The notes below the pieces were generated by a model. It was not told the DNA's origin, made no database searches, and saw nothing but the letters and a program-made list of their open reading frames with translations. From NCBI RefSeq assembly GCF_030848945.1, contig NZ_JANHAX010000002.1, positions 1 to 64,000 of the forward strand: a DNA stretch of 64,000 nucleotides. Reading direction: 5' to 3'. The first letter of the stretch is position 1, and each line of letters starts with the position of its first letter. Below, piece after piece: positions 18,698 to 27,285 of this stretch. Source of the DNA: Marimonas arenosa. GTDB taxonomy: Bacteria; Pseudomonadota; Alphaproteobacteria; Rhodobacterales; Rhodobacteraceae. The position numbers and the translations under genes were made by a program.

Positions 18698-19663
18698 ATG
18701 AGCTTTGCCCGCCGCCAGATCCTCAGCCTGCTAGCCGGTGCTGCGCTGGCGCCGCTGGCCGGGCCAGTGCGTGCCTCCGCCAAGTTCGACATCGTCGCCA
18801 CCACCGGCATGATCGCCGATGCGGCGCGCCAGCTTGGCGGCGATCTGGTATCGGTCAAGGCGCTGATGGGGCCCGGTATCGACCCCCATTCCTATCGCCA
18901 GACCCGCAGCGACATCGTTGCGCTGACCAGGGCGGGGCTGATCCTGCGCCACGGCCTCTACCTCGAGGCGCAGATGGAGGATCTCTTCGCCAAGCTCGCC
19001 CGCCGCGGCAAGATGGTGGCCGTGGGTGAGGCCGTGCCTGACGGCCACCTGATCTCGCATTCCGACTATGCCGACAAGAAAGACCCGCATGTCTGGATGG
19101 TGCCGGATTTGTGGACTTTCTCCGTCAAGGCTATCGGCGACGCGCTGGTCGAAACGCTGCCCGACACCCGCGACAGGGTCACAGATGCCACCGAAGCCTA
19201 TCTCGCCCGTCTCCGCGAGTTGCAGGTCTATGCCGAGACAACGCTGGCAACCGTGCCTGAAACCTCTCGCGTGCTGCTTACGGCGCACGATGCTTTCGGT
19301 TATTTCGGACGCGCCTTCGGCTTCGAGGTGATCGGCATTCAGGGAATCTCGACCGAATCCGAAGCCGGGCTGAACCGCATCGCCGAACTGGTCGATCTGC
19401 TGGTGTCCCGCCAAATCAGAGCCGCATTCGTCGAAACCTCGGTCTCCGATCGCAACGTCCGCGCCCTCATCGAGGGGGCGGCAGCGCGTGGGCACGAGGT
19501 TTCCATCGGCGGAGAGCTTTTTTCCGACGCCATGGGGTCGGAGGGCACATACGAAGGGACCTATCTCGGTATGATCGACCACAACGTCACGATCATCGCA
19601 CGCGCGCTGGGCGGCAACGCCCCGGCGCGCGGCATGAATGGCCGCCTCGCGGCCGCGAGCTGA
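18698..19663 (+). CDS. Metal ABC transporter substrate-binding protein (MntA/ZnuA type)
   Basis: A 321-residue cluster A-I solute-binding protein for Mn2+/Zn2+. Typical metal-ligand blocks are present: GIDPHSY, DPHVWM, LLTAHDAFGYF and the C-terminal region GTYLGMIDHN. The N-terminus begins MSFARRQILSLLAG, an RR-containing signal that could be Tat-dependent, as for other rhodobacterial MntA-like proteins. The start at 18698 follows AACAGGAG. First gene of a four-gene importer behind a strong candidate promoter. Manganese is favoured over zinc because of operator resemblance only. Confidence 0.92.
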   Translation: MSFARRQILSLLAGAALAPLAGPVRASAKFDIVATTGMIADAARQLGGDLVSVKALMGPGIDPHSYRQTRSDIVALTRAGLILRHGLYLEAQMEDLFAKLARRGKMVAVGEAVPDGHLISHSDYADKKDPHVWMVPDLWTFSVKAIGDALVETLPDTRDRVTDATEAYLARLRELQVYAETTLATVPETSRVLLTAHDAFGYFGRAFGFEVIGIQGISTESEAGLNRIAELVDLLVSRQIRAAFVETSVSDRNVRALIEGAAARGHEVSIGGELFSDAMGSEGTYEGTYLGMIDHNVTIIARALGGNAPARGMNGRLAAAS

Positions 19664-19673
19664 GGCTTTGGCA

Positions 19674-20471
19674 ATGGAACTCGACCTCGCCACTGACAAC
19701 GGCCAGCCGCGGCCCGAAACAACACGCGACGACAGCCCCTTCGCCATTCGCGGCCTGACCGTAAGCTATGGCGACAAACCGGCGCTCTTCTCAGTCGATG
19801 CCACCTTTCCGGCGGCCGCGATGAGCGCCATCATCGGCCCTAATGGCGCCGGAAAGTCGACGCTGCTCAAGGCGGCGCTGGGGATCGTGAAACCGGTTTC
19901 CGGCCGGGTAACGATGCTGGGGCAGCCGCTAAAGCGGGCGCTGGACCGCGTTGCCTACGTGCCCCAGCGTGCCAGTGTCGACTGGGATTTCCCCGCGCGG
20001 GTAATCGACGTGGTCCTGATGGGGTTGTCGCGCGAACTCGGGCTGCTGCGTCGTGTCCGGCCGCATCATCTCGACAAGGCCATGACCTGCCTCGCCCGCG
20101 TCGGCATGGACGGTTTCGCCGACCGCCAGATCGGGCAACTCTCGGGTGGTCAGCAACAACGGGTTTTCCTCGCGCGGGCGTTGGCGCAGCAAGCCGAAGT
20201 CTATCTGCTCGACGAACCCTTCGCCGGAGTCGATGCGGCCACCGAAAAGGCCATCATCGGCGTGCTGAAATCGCTGCGTGACGACGGCAAAACGGTGGTC
20301 GCCGTGCACCATGACCTGGCCACCGTCACCGAATATTTCGACCATGTCTTCCTGATCAACCAAACTCGTATCGCCGAAGGCCCTACGGTAGAGACGTTCA
20401 CTGCCGCGAATCTGCAGGCTACCTACCGCGGTCGGCTGGCTTTGCAGCAGATCGATCGGCTGGCGGGCTAG
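19674..20471 (+). CDS. Metal ABC transporter ATP-binding protein
   Basis: A 265-residue ATPase of the Mn/Zn importer. Walker A is GPNGAGKST, the signature LSGGQQQR and Walker B VYLLDEPF, followed by the H-loop VVAVHHDL. The family feature VPQRASVDWDFP is that of MntB/SitB proteins. It starts 10 bases after mntA and is followed 3 bases later by the first permease. Confidence 0.94.
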   Translation: MELDLATDNGQPRPETTRDDSPFAIRGLTVSYGDKPALFSVDATFPAAAMSAIIGPNGAGKSTLLKAALGIVKPVSGRVTMLGQPLKRALDRVAYVPQRASVDWDFPARVIDVVLMGLSRELGLLRRVRPHHLDKAMTCLARVGMDGFADRQIGQLSGGQQQRVFLARALAQQAEVYLLDEPFAGVDAATEKAIIGVLKSLRDDGKTVVAVHHDLATVTEYFDHVFLINQTRIAEGPTVETFTAANLQATYRGRLALQQIDRLAG

Positions 20472-20474
20472 GCG

Positions 20475-21656
20475 ATGCTGGCGCTGGGCTATAACGCGGC
20501 GCTTGTGGCAACCGGCGCGGGCTTGCTTGGTGTCGCCGCCGGGGTCACCGGGTCGTTCCTGTTCTTGCGCAAGCGGGCCCTGGTGTCGGACGCGATGTCA
20601 CATGCGACCCTGCCGGGGCTGGCACTGGCCTTCATGGTGATGACCGTGCTGGGTGGGGATGGCCGCGCATTGCCGGGGTTGCTCGCCGGTTCGGCGCTTT
20701 CGGCCTGGCTGGGCGTGTTGACCGTCAGTTGGCTCAGCCGGCGCACGCGTCTGGGCGAGGACGCTGCCATCGGTGCGGTGCTGTCGGTATTCTTCGGTCT
20801 CGGAATCGTCGGTCTTACGGTGATTCAGTCTCTGAATACCGGCCGTCAGGCCGGGCTCGAAACCTTCCTGCTCGGCTCCACCGCCGGCATGTTGTTCTCC
20901 GACGCGCTGACCATAGCGTTGGGCGGTGCGCTCACCCTGGCGCTGGCGTGGCTCCTGCGTCGGCCGATGCTGATGGTGGCGTTCGACCCCGATTATGCCA
21001 CCGCCACCGGCCGCGACGTGGCACGGATCGACCTCGCCATGCTGGCTCTGGCTCTTGCCGTCACCGTGGTCGGCCTCAAAATTGTTGGCCTCATCCTGAT
21101 CGTCGCGTTGCTCATCATTCCGCCTGTTGCCGCCCGGTTCTGGAGCGATCGCGCCGACCGGGTGGTGCTTCTGTCCGGTATCATCGGCGGCGGCGCCGGT
21201 GTGACTGGCGCGCTGCTGTCCGGTATGGCCCCTGATCTGCCCACCGGCCCAATCATCGTCCTCATTGCCTTCGGCCTCTTTGCCGTGGGCTTTTTCTTTT
21301 CCCCCGGCCGAGGCGTTCTCGCCGCCGTCCTGCGTCACCGCCGGTTCCAGCGACGCGTGCATATGCGCCAGGGCCTGCTGGCCATCGCCCAGGGTCAACC
21401 GGTTTACGAGCGTCTTACCCTCCGGCTGCTGCGGCGCGCCGGGCTGATCCGCGCCGACGCCGTCGCGACCGATGCCGGGCGTGCGGTGGCCGCCAAGGCG
21501 TTGCTCGACGAACACCGTTGGCAGATCCTGCGGGCCGATCCCCGGTTCGAAACCGCCGCCGCGCTCTATGATGGCCTGCGTCCGCTCGACACGGTTCTGA
21601 CCCCTGACCAGCTGACCGAAATCGACCGTAACCTGCGCCCGGAGGCCGCAACATGA
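20475..21656 (+). CDS. Metal ABC transporter permease (MntC-like) with C-terminal extension
   Basis: A 393-residue ABC-3 family permease. The membrane part (about 1-285, 8-9 helices) contains LRKRALVSDAMSHATLPG, the cytoplasmic coupling motif of the family. Residues about 290-393 form a soluble extension with basic helices (RRFQRRVHMRQGLLA, LRLLRRAGLIRAD) that recalls a winged-helix, DtxR-like domain found on some Mn permeases. The downstream paralogue lacks it. Overlaps the next gene by 4 bases. Confidence 0.92.
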   Translation: MLALGYNAALVATGAGLLGVAAGVTGSFLFLRKRALVSDAMSHATLPGLALAFMVMTVLGGDGRALPGLLAGSALSAWLGVLTVSWLSRRTRLGEDAAIGAVLSVFFGLGIVGLTVIQSLNTGRQAGLETFLLGSTAGMLFSDALTIALGGALTLALAWLLRRPMLMVAFDPDYATATGRDVARIDLAMLALALAVTVVGLKIVGLILIVALLIIPPVAARFWSDRADRVVLLSGIIGGGAGVTGALLSGMAPDLPTGPIIVLIAFGLFAVGFFFSPGRGVLAAVLRHRRFQRRVHMRQGLLAIAQGQPVYERLTLRLLRRAGLIRADAVATDAGRAVAAKALLDEHRWQILRADPRFETAAALYDGLRPLDTVLTPDQLTEIDRNLRPEAAT

Positions 21657-22582
21657 CCGGCGTCGAATTCGTCCCGCTGTCGTTGCCGCCCCTGTTGATT
21701 GGCGCATTCGCAGCGCTGGCCTGTGCCATACCGGGCAATTTCCTGTTGCTGCGGCGACAGGCGCTGATCGGCGATGCGATCAGTCACGTCGTGCTCCCGG
21801 GCATCGTTATGGGCTTTCTGCTCACCGGCGTCGTTTCCACCTGGCCGATGATGCTGGGAGCGGCGGCCGCGGCGATTGTCGCGGTGGTATTGATCGAAAC
21901 CATCCGCCGGCTTGGGCGGATCGAACCCGGCGCGGCGATGGGCGTGGTTTTCACCACTTTGTTTGCCGCCGGGGTATTGCTGCTTGAGCAATCTGATACC
22001 TCTTCGGTGCATCTCGATGTCGAGCACGCGCTTTACGGCAATCTCGAAAGTCTGATCTGGCTCGACGCCACCGGCTGGAAATCGCTGCTCGATGTCGAGG
22101 CACTCGCCGCCCTTCCGCCGGAACTGTTCCGCATGGTGGCTGTGTTCGTCGCCATCGCCCTGCTTACCGGTCTGTTCTGGCGGCCGCTGACGATCGCGAC
22201 CTTCGACGAAGGCTTCGCCCGCACGCTCGGCCTGCCCGTCACCGCGCTCTCGTTGGGGTTGGTGATCGCTGCCGCCATCGCGGCGGTCGCGGCTTTCGAC
22301 GCGGTCGGTTCGATCATCGTCATCGCCATGTTCATCTGTCCGCCGGCCGCAGCCCGATTGATGACCAACCGGCTGGGCCACCAGCTGGGCTGGAGTGCGG
22401 CCTTCGCCGTGCTTTCCGCTGTGCTCGGTTATGTCCTTGCCGGCTACGGGCCGCTTTGGCTGGGATTCGAGAACGCGGTCAGCGCCGCGGGCATGATCGC
22501 CACCGTTTCGGGTGTGATCCTCGTCCTTGCTGCGATGTTCGGCCCCTGCCGCCACCGCGTCGGCGCGGCGCAGGCGGATTAA
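21653..22582 (+). CDS. Metal ABC transporter permease (MntD-like)
   Basis: A 309-residue ABC-3 family permease without the extension of its neighbour. It has about eight hydrophobic helices and the coupling block LRRQALIGDAISHVVLPG. The two permeases probably form the heterodimeric channel of the importer. Its 3' end overlaps the convergent DgoK-like gene by 4 bases. Confidence 0.93.
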   Translation: MTGVEFVPLSLPPLLIGAFAALACAIPGNFLLLRRQALIGDAISHVVLPGIVMGFLLTGVVSTWPMMLGAAAAAIVAVVLIETIRRLGRIEPGAAMGVVFTTLFAAGVLLLEQSDTSSVHLDVEHALYGNLESLIWLDATGWKSLLDVEALAALPPELFRMVAVFVAIALLTGLFWRPLTIATFDEGFARTLGLPVTALSLGLVIAAAIAAVAAFDAVGSIIVIAMFICPPAAARLMTNRLGHQLGWSAAFAVLSAVLGYVLAGYGPLWLGFENAVSAAGMIATVSGVILVLAAMFGPCRHRVGAAQAD

Positions 22583-23073
22583 GTGCGCTGCACCGGCACA
22601 CCCTGTCCTTCCAGCGCGCTGGCATAGGCATCGGCGAGCGGGCCGACTCCGGCAATCACCACCCGTTGACCCAGCCAGTAGACCCGCGCAGCCGCCAGTT
22701 CCGCACCCAGCAGAACACCAAGAGTTTCGTCTCTGTTGCTGCTCAATTCGGCTTCACGCAGATAGCCGGCGAGCCGCTCAGGGCGGGCCATCGTATCGGC
22801 CAGGCGATCCATATCCGGCTGCGAGCCACCACCGCCCAGCGCCTCGGCCAGCCGCACCGTCAGGAAGGACTGGAAACTGACGATCTCGCCCGCGCTCAAG
22901 TGCACCCAATGGGTCGGGTCCCCGGGCAGGCACAGCACCCCGTCCCAGTTGGGCTGCCTGTCCGCAAACTCCGCGACCAACGCGCGGGCCGCCGCTTCCA
23001 GCCGTCCGCGCGGGCTCTCCTGCACAACCGCGCCTGTACCCTGCGCCGGGGCAGGTACCTTGTCTTCGCGCAT
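22579..23073 (-). CDS. Half-length DgoK-like protein (2-keto-3-deoxygalactonate kinase C-terminal part)
   Basis: A 164-residue protein resembling only the C-terminal half of 2-dehydro-3-deoxygalactonokinase: LCLPGDPTHWVHLSAGEI, SFLTVRLAEAL and the tail LLGAELAAARVYWLG. Full DgoK enzymes are about 300 residues and begin with an ATPase-fold DWGTSN block, absent here. There is no partner gene for galactonate use nearby. It is either a shrunken, repurposed protein or a decayed gene; the open frame and preserved core favour the former slightly. It runs 12 bases downstream of the DMT transporter gene. Confidence 0.65.
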   Translation of the reverse strand: MREDKVPAPAQGTGAVVQESPRGRLEAAARALVAEFADRQPNWDGVLCLPGDPTHWVHLSAGEIVSFQSFLTVRLAEALGGGGSQPDMDRLADTMARPERLAGYLREAELSSNRDETLGVLLGAELAAARVYWLGQRVVIAGVGPLADAYASALEGQGVPVQRT

Positions 23074-23085
23074 CTCAGTCGCTCC

Positions 23086-24009
23086 TTACCCCTGCGGCGT
23101 CATGTTCTTGCGGTCGCGGTCCCGCTTCAGCCCCAGCCGGTGTTCGCGGAGGATGATCGTGACGCCGGCAAAGATCACGATCCCTGCGCCGGTCAGCATC
23201 GGCCCGGTCGGCACCTCCTGAAACACCACATAGCCGATGACCAGAGCGAACAGCATCGAGGCATAGTCGAACGGCGCCACGACGCTGGCATCGGCATAGC
23301 GGTAGGCCGACGTCAGCAATATCTGCCCCAGCCCACCGACGAGCCCGGCGAGGATCAGCAGCAGCGCCTCCCAGGGTGCCGGCACCACCCAGCCGAAGGG
23401 CAACGTCATCAGCGAAAAGATCGTGGCGCTCAGCGAGAAGAAAAACACGATCGCCGAGGTCTGCTCGGTCTGGACCAGCTTGCGAACATAGACCTGCGCC
23501 AGCGCGGCGCAGCCGGCCCCGGCCAGAACCACCAGCGCCCCCAGCGCCTGGGTCGTCTCCACGGTCTCACCGGAAAAGGCCGTCAGCCGCGGTGACAGAA
23601 CGATCAGCACGCCGACAAGGCCGAGGCCCACCGCGCTCAGACGAAAGACTCCGACGGTTTCGTTCAGGAACATCGCCGCGAATACCACCGTCAGGATAGG
23701 CGCAGCATAGCCAATCGCGGTGACCTCGGGCAGGGGCAGCAGGCCCAGACCCGCGAACATCAGCCCCATTGCGGTGGTGCCGACGAAGCCGCGCCAGAAA
23801 TGCCCCATGGGCGACGTGACCTTCAGTCCGGTGCGCAGGTCTCCGCGCACCCAGAGCCAGCCGATGATCACCGGGATGGCAAAGAACGAGCGGAAGAACA
23901 CCGCCTCGCCCGGCGGCACATGGTCGGCCGTCGCTTTGATCAGCGAGGCCATGGTGATGAAGGTCATCACCGAAGCCAGTTTGAAACCGATGCCTTTCAG
24001 CGGGTTCAT
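23086..24009 (-). CDS. EamA/DMT family transporter
   Basis: A 307-residue inner-membrane protein with ten predicted helices in two EamA repeats, for example GFVGTTAMGLMFAGLGLLPL and TSAYRYADASVVAPFDYAS. Members export metabolites such as amino acids or S-adenosylmethionine; the substrate here cannot be read from sequence. The C-terminus is a short basic cytoplasmic tail. Probably co-transcribed with the DgoK-like gene. Confidence 0.9.
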   Translation of the reverse strand: MNPLKGIGFKLASVMTFITMASLIKATADHVPPGEAVFFRSFFAIPVIIGWLWVRGDLRTGLKVTSPMGHFWRGFVGTTAMGLMFAGLGLLPLPEVTAIGYAAPILTVVFAAMFLNETVGVFRLSAVGLGLVGVLIVLSPRLTAFSGETVETTQALGALVVLAGAGCAALAQVYVRKLVQTEQTSAIVFFFSLSATIFSLMTLPFGWVVPAPWEALLLILAGLVGGLGQILLTSAYRYADASVVAPFDYASMLFALVIGYVVFQEVPTGPMLTGAGIVIFAGVTIILREHRLGLKRDRDRKNMTPQG

Positions 24010-24144
24010 CGTCTGCGCCTTCCGTTTTCTTTCCGCTACGGTCCGACACTGCGGGAATCAACACCGCTCTGCAAATAGCTGCCATGCACCGGCAGAAAGG
24101 CTCGCCTAAAAAGAAACAGTCCGGAGAATTTTTCCCGCGGGTTC

Positions 24145-24173
24145 TTCAAGGAAAGCGCCTGAAGCCTTATAAT
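24145..24173 (+). promoter_or_regulatory. Promoter of the outer-membrane barrel gene
   Basis: A perfect TATAAT (24168-24173) stands in an AT-rich island, with a weak TTCAAG at 24145-24150 as -35 (17-base spacing). The deduced leader is about 60 bases and ends in AGAAAGGAAA before the ATG at 24239. Confidence 0.6.
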
Positions 24174-24238
24174 AAAATTAATTAAAGGAGCGTCTCAACG
24201 ACGCGCACATTTGAACTTGGCACCAGAAAGGAAAAGCG

Positions 24239-24826
24239 ATGACCATTAAGTCTCTCACAGTTTCCGCTCTTGCACTGACAACACTCCTCGCCGCGCCCGT
24301 TTACGCCGGGTCACCGGCTCCGGCACCTGCCGATCCGGTCGTTCCGGTCGTGATTCCGGTAACCGGTGACTGGACGGGCCCGTATCTGGGTGTCGAACTC
24401 GGTTATGGCGATGCCACCGCGTCGACCGCCTTCATCTCGCTCAGTGACAACGGCATGCTCTACGGTATCACGGCCGGTTACGACCATGACTTTGGCAACT
24501 GGGTGCTCGGCGTCGGTTTCGACTACGATATGGCCGATCTCACCTTCGGCGCCGTTAATGTCGAAAGCATCGCACGGCTCAAGGTGCGCGGTGGCGTCGA
24601 TCTCGGCGACGGCCTGCTCTATGGTGTGGCCGCGGCGGCCCGGGCCGATACCAACCTGATCGGCAACGACACCGGCTGGGCTGCCGGGCTCGGCTACGAG
24701 CACCGGCTCGGTTCGAACTGGGCACTGGGCGGCGAAGCGCTGTATCACAGTTTCGACAACTTCAACGGGTTTGGCGTCGATATCGAAGCCACGACCATCG
24801 CGGTTCGGGTTGTCTATCGCTTCTGA
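24239..24826 (+). CDS. Small outer-membrane beta-barrel protein
   Basis: A 195-residue protein with a signal peptide (cleavage after VYAG) followed by a Pro/Ala-rich linker. The mature part has alternating strands of a porin-like eight-stranded barrel (GPYLGVELGYGDA, WVLGVGFDYDMADL, GLGYEHRLGSNWALGGEAL). It ends in ...VRVVYRF with the C-terminal Phe recognised by the Bam machinery. It belongs to the OmpA-like/Omp25 transmembrane family. A strong own promoter suggests high expression. Confidence 0.88.
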   Translation: MTIKSLTVSALALTTLLAAPVYAGSPAPAPADPVVPVVIPVTGDWTGPYLGVELGYGDATASTAFISLSDNGMLYGITAGYDHDFGNWVLGVGFDYDMADLTFGAVNVESIARLKVRGGVDLGDGLLYGVAAAARADTNLIGNDTGWAAGLGYEHRLGSNWALGGEALYHSFDNFNGFGVDIEATTIAVRVVYRF

Positions 24827-24854
24827 GCTTGTCTGACACGGTTGGCGCCGGGCA

Positions 24855-25556
24855 TCAGTCCGGCGCCAGCATGTACCCGGCGCCGCGCACCGTCTGAAGA
24901 TAGCGCGGCTGTTTGGGATCGGATTCGATCTTGCGACGCAGACGGGTGATTTGCACATCCACCGCGCGTTCCTGCGCCTGTCCACCGTCGCGGCCCAGAT
25001 CCTCGACCAGTTTCGACCGACTCACGGCCTCTCCCGGCGAGGCGGCGAAGATCCGCATCAGTTGGCCTTCCGTTGCGGTCAGCCGGATCAGGTCATCACC
25101 CTGCCACAATTCGCCTCGCTCGATGTCATAACGGATGGCGCCCAGATGCAGCACCTTGGGCCGCACGTCCTCGGCAGAGGCTTCCGGCATCCGTCGCAGG
25201 ATGGCGTTGATCCTGAGCAGCAATTCCTTTGGCTCGAATGGCTTGGCCAGATAGTCGTCAGCCCCAGCCTCAAGCCCGGCGATCCGGTCCTCGGTCTCGC
25301 CCTTTGCGGTTAGCAGCAGGATCGGCGTCTGCGAGGTCTCGCGCAGGCTTCGCGTCAGGCTGACTCCGGATTCGCCGGGCATCATCACATCCATCACGAT
25401 CAGGTCGAAATCGAGCCCCGAAAGGATACGCCGGGCATGCGCGGCGTCACGCGCCGCCGTCACCAGGAAGCCGTTGCGCATCAGGAACTTCTGCAACAAG
25501 CCGCGGATGCGTTCGTCATCGTCTACGATCAAAAGATGCGGATCCAGATCGCTCAT
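24855..25556 (-). CDS. petR: Response regulator, PetR-like
   Basis: A 233-residue OmpR-family regulator. The receiver has DDD near residue 13, phospho-acceptor in LIVMDVMMPGESG and YLAKPFEP; the winged helix ends TVRGAGYML. The overlap with an upstream MarR-type gene matches the petP-petR pair of Rhodobacter capsulatus, where petR is needed for cytochrome bc1 expression and growth. In that species petABC follow directly; here they do not. The symbol is assigned from pair organisation and is less certain than the family. Confidence 0.75.
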   Translation of the reverse strand: MSDLDPHLLIVDDDERIRGLLQKFLMRNGFLVTAARDAAHARRILSGLDFDLIVMDVMMPGESGVSLTRSLRETSQTPILLLTAKGETEDRIAGLEAGADDYLAKPFEPKELLLRINAILRRMPEASAEDVRPKVLHLGAIRYDIERGELWQGDDLIRLTATEGQLMRIFAASPGEAVSRSKLVEDLGRDGGQAQERAVDVQITRLRRKIESDPKQPRYLQTVRGAGYMLAPD

Positions 25557-26050
25557 GGCGCACCCTCCCTCAGCACGTTGTACTTGCGGCGGATCTCCGG
25601 GTCCATCATCGCCTCCAGCACGGTACGGAACCCGGCAACGGCCTCCGGACCCGCCTGGCGATACGCCGCACGCATCCTGGCCCGTTGCGCGTCGCTCAGT
25701 CGCCGTTCCAGCACCAGGCCCTCGTCGGTCAGATACAGGTGACGTTCGCGCCGGTCGGACGTGCCCACCTTGCTTTCGACAAGGCCGTCTTCCACCAGCG
25801 TGCGTAACACACGATTAAGCGATTGCTTCGTGACACCAAGGATTTCCAGAAGATTGTTGACCGTGGTGCCCGGGGCCCGCGCAATGAAATGAATTGCCCG
25901 GTGATGCGCGCGACCATAGGCCAGGGTGGCCAATATCCGGTCCGGGTCGGCGGTGAAGCTGCGATAGGCAAAAAACACGGCCTCGATACCCTGCCGCAAC
26001 TGCTCATCGGTCAGATAGAGAAGGGTCTCGCCACTGGCAGGTTCCGACAT
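25553..26050 (-). CDS. petP: MarR-family transcriptional regulator, PetP-like
   Basis: A 165-residue winged-helix protein. The DNA-binding part shows TTVNNLLEILGVTKQSLNRVLRTL and the wing DRRERHLYLTDEG typical of MarR. It overlaps petR by 4 bases, as in the petPR pair. The start MSEPASGETLLYLTDEQLR was chosen because the 14 upstream residues are not typical. It is divergent from ilvE, and the 171-base gap could contain its operator. Confidence 0.75.
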   Translation of the reverse strand: MSEPASGETLLYLTDEQLRQGIEAVFFAYRSFTADPDRILATLAYGRAHHRAIHFIARAPGTTVNNLLEILGVTKQSLNRVLRTLVEDGLVESKVGTSDRRERHLYLTDEGLVLERRLSDAQRARMRAAYRQAGPEAVAGFRTVLEAMMDPEIRRKYNVLREGAP

Positions 26051-26221
26051 GGCCCGGTCCTCTCGTTCACGAATGGCCTGTTTCGTCGTCACAATACGTC
26101 AGCTTTGTTGACATTCCAAGACGCAACTGATAGCGAATCGCGACTTTGGCGCAATTTAATGTCCGGTTCGGACGTAAACGGCGCAACAAATGGAAAGCTT
26201 GGGCCTTGAAGGAGTATGACG

Positions 26222-27088
26222 ATGACGGGCTATGATGATCGCGACGGCAAGATCTGGATGGATGGCAAACTGATCGATTGGCGGTCGGCCAACGTGCACA
26301 TCCTATCCCACGCGCTGCATTACGCCTCGTCGGTCTTCGAGGGCGAACGTCTCTATAACGGCAAGATCTTTCTTTCCCGCAAGCATTCCGAACGGTTGCG
26401 GAAATCGGGCGAACTGCTCGACATGCCGATTCCGTATTCGATCGACGAGATCGAGGCGGCCAAGCAGGCCGTGGTCGACGCCAACGGGCTGACCAACGCC
26501 TATGTCCGCGCCGTCGCCTGGCGCGGGGCGGGGGAAGACATGGGCGTCTCTTCGGCACGCAACCCGGTTCGCATGGCCGTGGCGGCCTGGGAATGGGGCG
26601 ACTACTATGGCGACGCCAAGTTCAAGGGCGCCAAGCTTGACGTGGCCAAGTGGAAACGCCCCAGCCCCGAAACCATCCCAACCAGTGCCAAGGCCGCCGG
26701 GCTTTACATGATCTGCACCATGTCGAAACACGCGGCCGAGGCGAAGGGCTGTTCCGATGCCATGTTCCTCGACTATCGCGGCTACGTGGCCGAGGCGACT
26801 GGCGCCAATATTTTCTTCGTGAAGAACGGCGAGGTCCACACGCCGCTGCCCGACGCGATCCTCAACGGACTCACCCGACAGACGGTGATCGGCATGCTCA
26901 AAGACCGCCAGATCAAGGTGAACGAGCGCCACATCGACCCGGGCGAGCTCGATAGCATGGAGCAATGCTGGCTCACAGGCTCGGCGGCCGAGGTCACTCC
27001 CGTCGGCCAGATCGGCGACTGGAATTTCGAGGTTGGAGATCTGACGAAGGAAATCTCGACCGGCTACGAGAAACTCGTCCGTGAATAA
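26222..27088 (+). CDS. ilvE: Branched-chain amino acid aminotransferase
   Basis: PLP fold-type IV enzyme that makes Leu, Ile and Val from their 2-oxo acids. In the 288-residue form, the PLP lysine is Lys157 in IPTSAKAAGLY and the phosphate-binding block is VAEATGANIF (Glu191). Two ATGs are available: 26216 lies only 1 base from the AAGGAG site, whereas 26222 has a normal 7-base spacing, so the latter was chosen. A TTGACA at 26108-26113 may be its -35. Confidence 0.95.
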   Translation: MTGYDDRDGKIWMDGKLIDWRSANVHILSHALHYASSVFEGERLYNGKIFLSRKHSERLRKSGELLDMPIPYSIDEIEAAKQAVVDANGLTNAYVRAVAWRGAGEDMGVSSARNPVRMAVAAWEWGDYYGDAKFKGAKLDVAKWKRPSPETIPTSAKAAGLYMICTMSKHAAEAKGCSDAMFLDYRGYVAEATGANIFFVKNGEVHTPLPDAILNGLTRQTVIGMLKDRQIKVNERHIDPGELDSMEQCWLTGSAAEVTPVGQIGDWNFEVGDLTKEISTGYEKLVRE

Positions 27089-27115
27089 CCCGCCACGCCC
27101 CTCGCGAGGGGCCGG

Positions 27116-27142
27116 CCTGTAGGGTGGGTTTCAACCCACCCC
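27116..27142. repeat. GTGGGTT-type palindrome downstream of ilvE
   Basis: A 9-bp perfect stem (27122-27130 with 27133-27141), preceded by CCTGTA, closely matches the palindrome at the dapB stop. Just upstream (27097-27112) is a separate 16-base perfect palindrome, GCCCCTCGCGAGGGGC. Neither has a T-run. Confidence 0.6.
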
Positions 27143-27223
27143 GCAAAACGCGGCGACGACCACCGCACGTTGGATTAACCTAACAATCGGTAAATTCCCG
27201 ACTGTTTCACTCGCAATACAGGC

Positions 27224-27285
27224 TGCCAGCCGGCCTGCCAGCCGGGCGGCCATACCCGCGGTTTCCGCCGCGCGGTGCCGTTAAC
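27224..27285 (-). repeat. Stop-codon-anchored intergenic repeat, copy A
   Basis: Read on the minus strand it starts at GTTAAC, whose TAA is the stop codon of the SDR gene, and ends after two GGCTGGCA units. The last 41 columns match copy B (45506-45568) at 36 positions without gaps. Shared blocks are AAACCGC, GGTATGGC, GCCCGGCTGGCA and GGCTGGCA. Confidence 0.8.

Noticed and set aside
24843..24868. GC palindrome TGGCGCCGG...CCGGCGCCA between the barrel and petR-like genes
   Set aside because: It overlaps the petR-like coding end and lacks a T-run; could be chance in GC-rich sequence.
27097..27112. Perfect palindrome GCCCCTCGCGAGGGGC after ilvE as terminator
   Set aside because: No loop-forming spacer and no T-run, so it is mentioned only with the neighbouring repeat.
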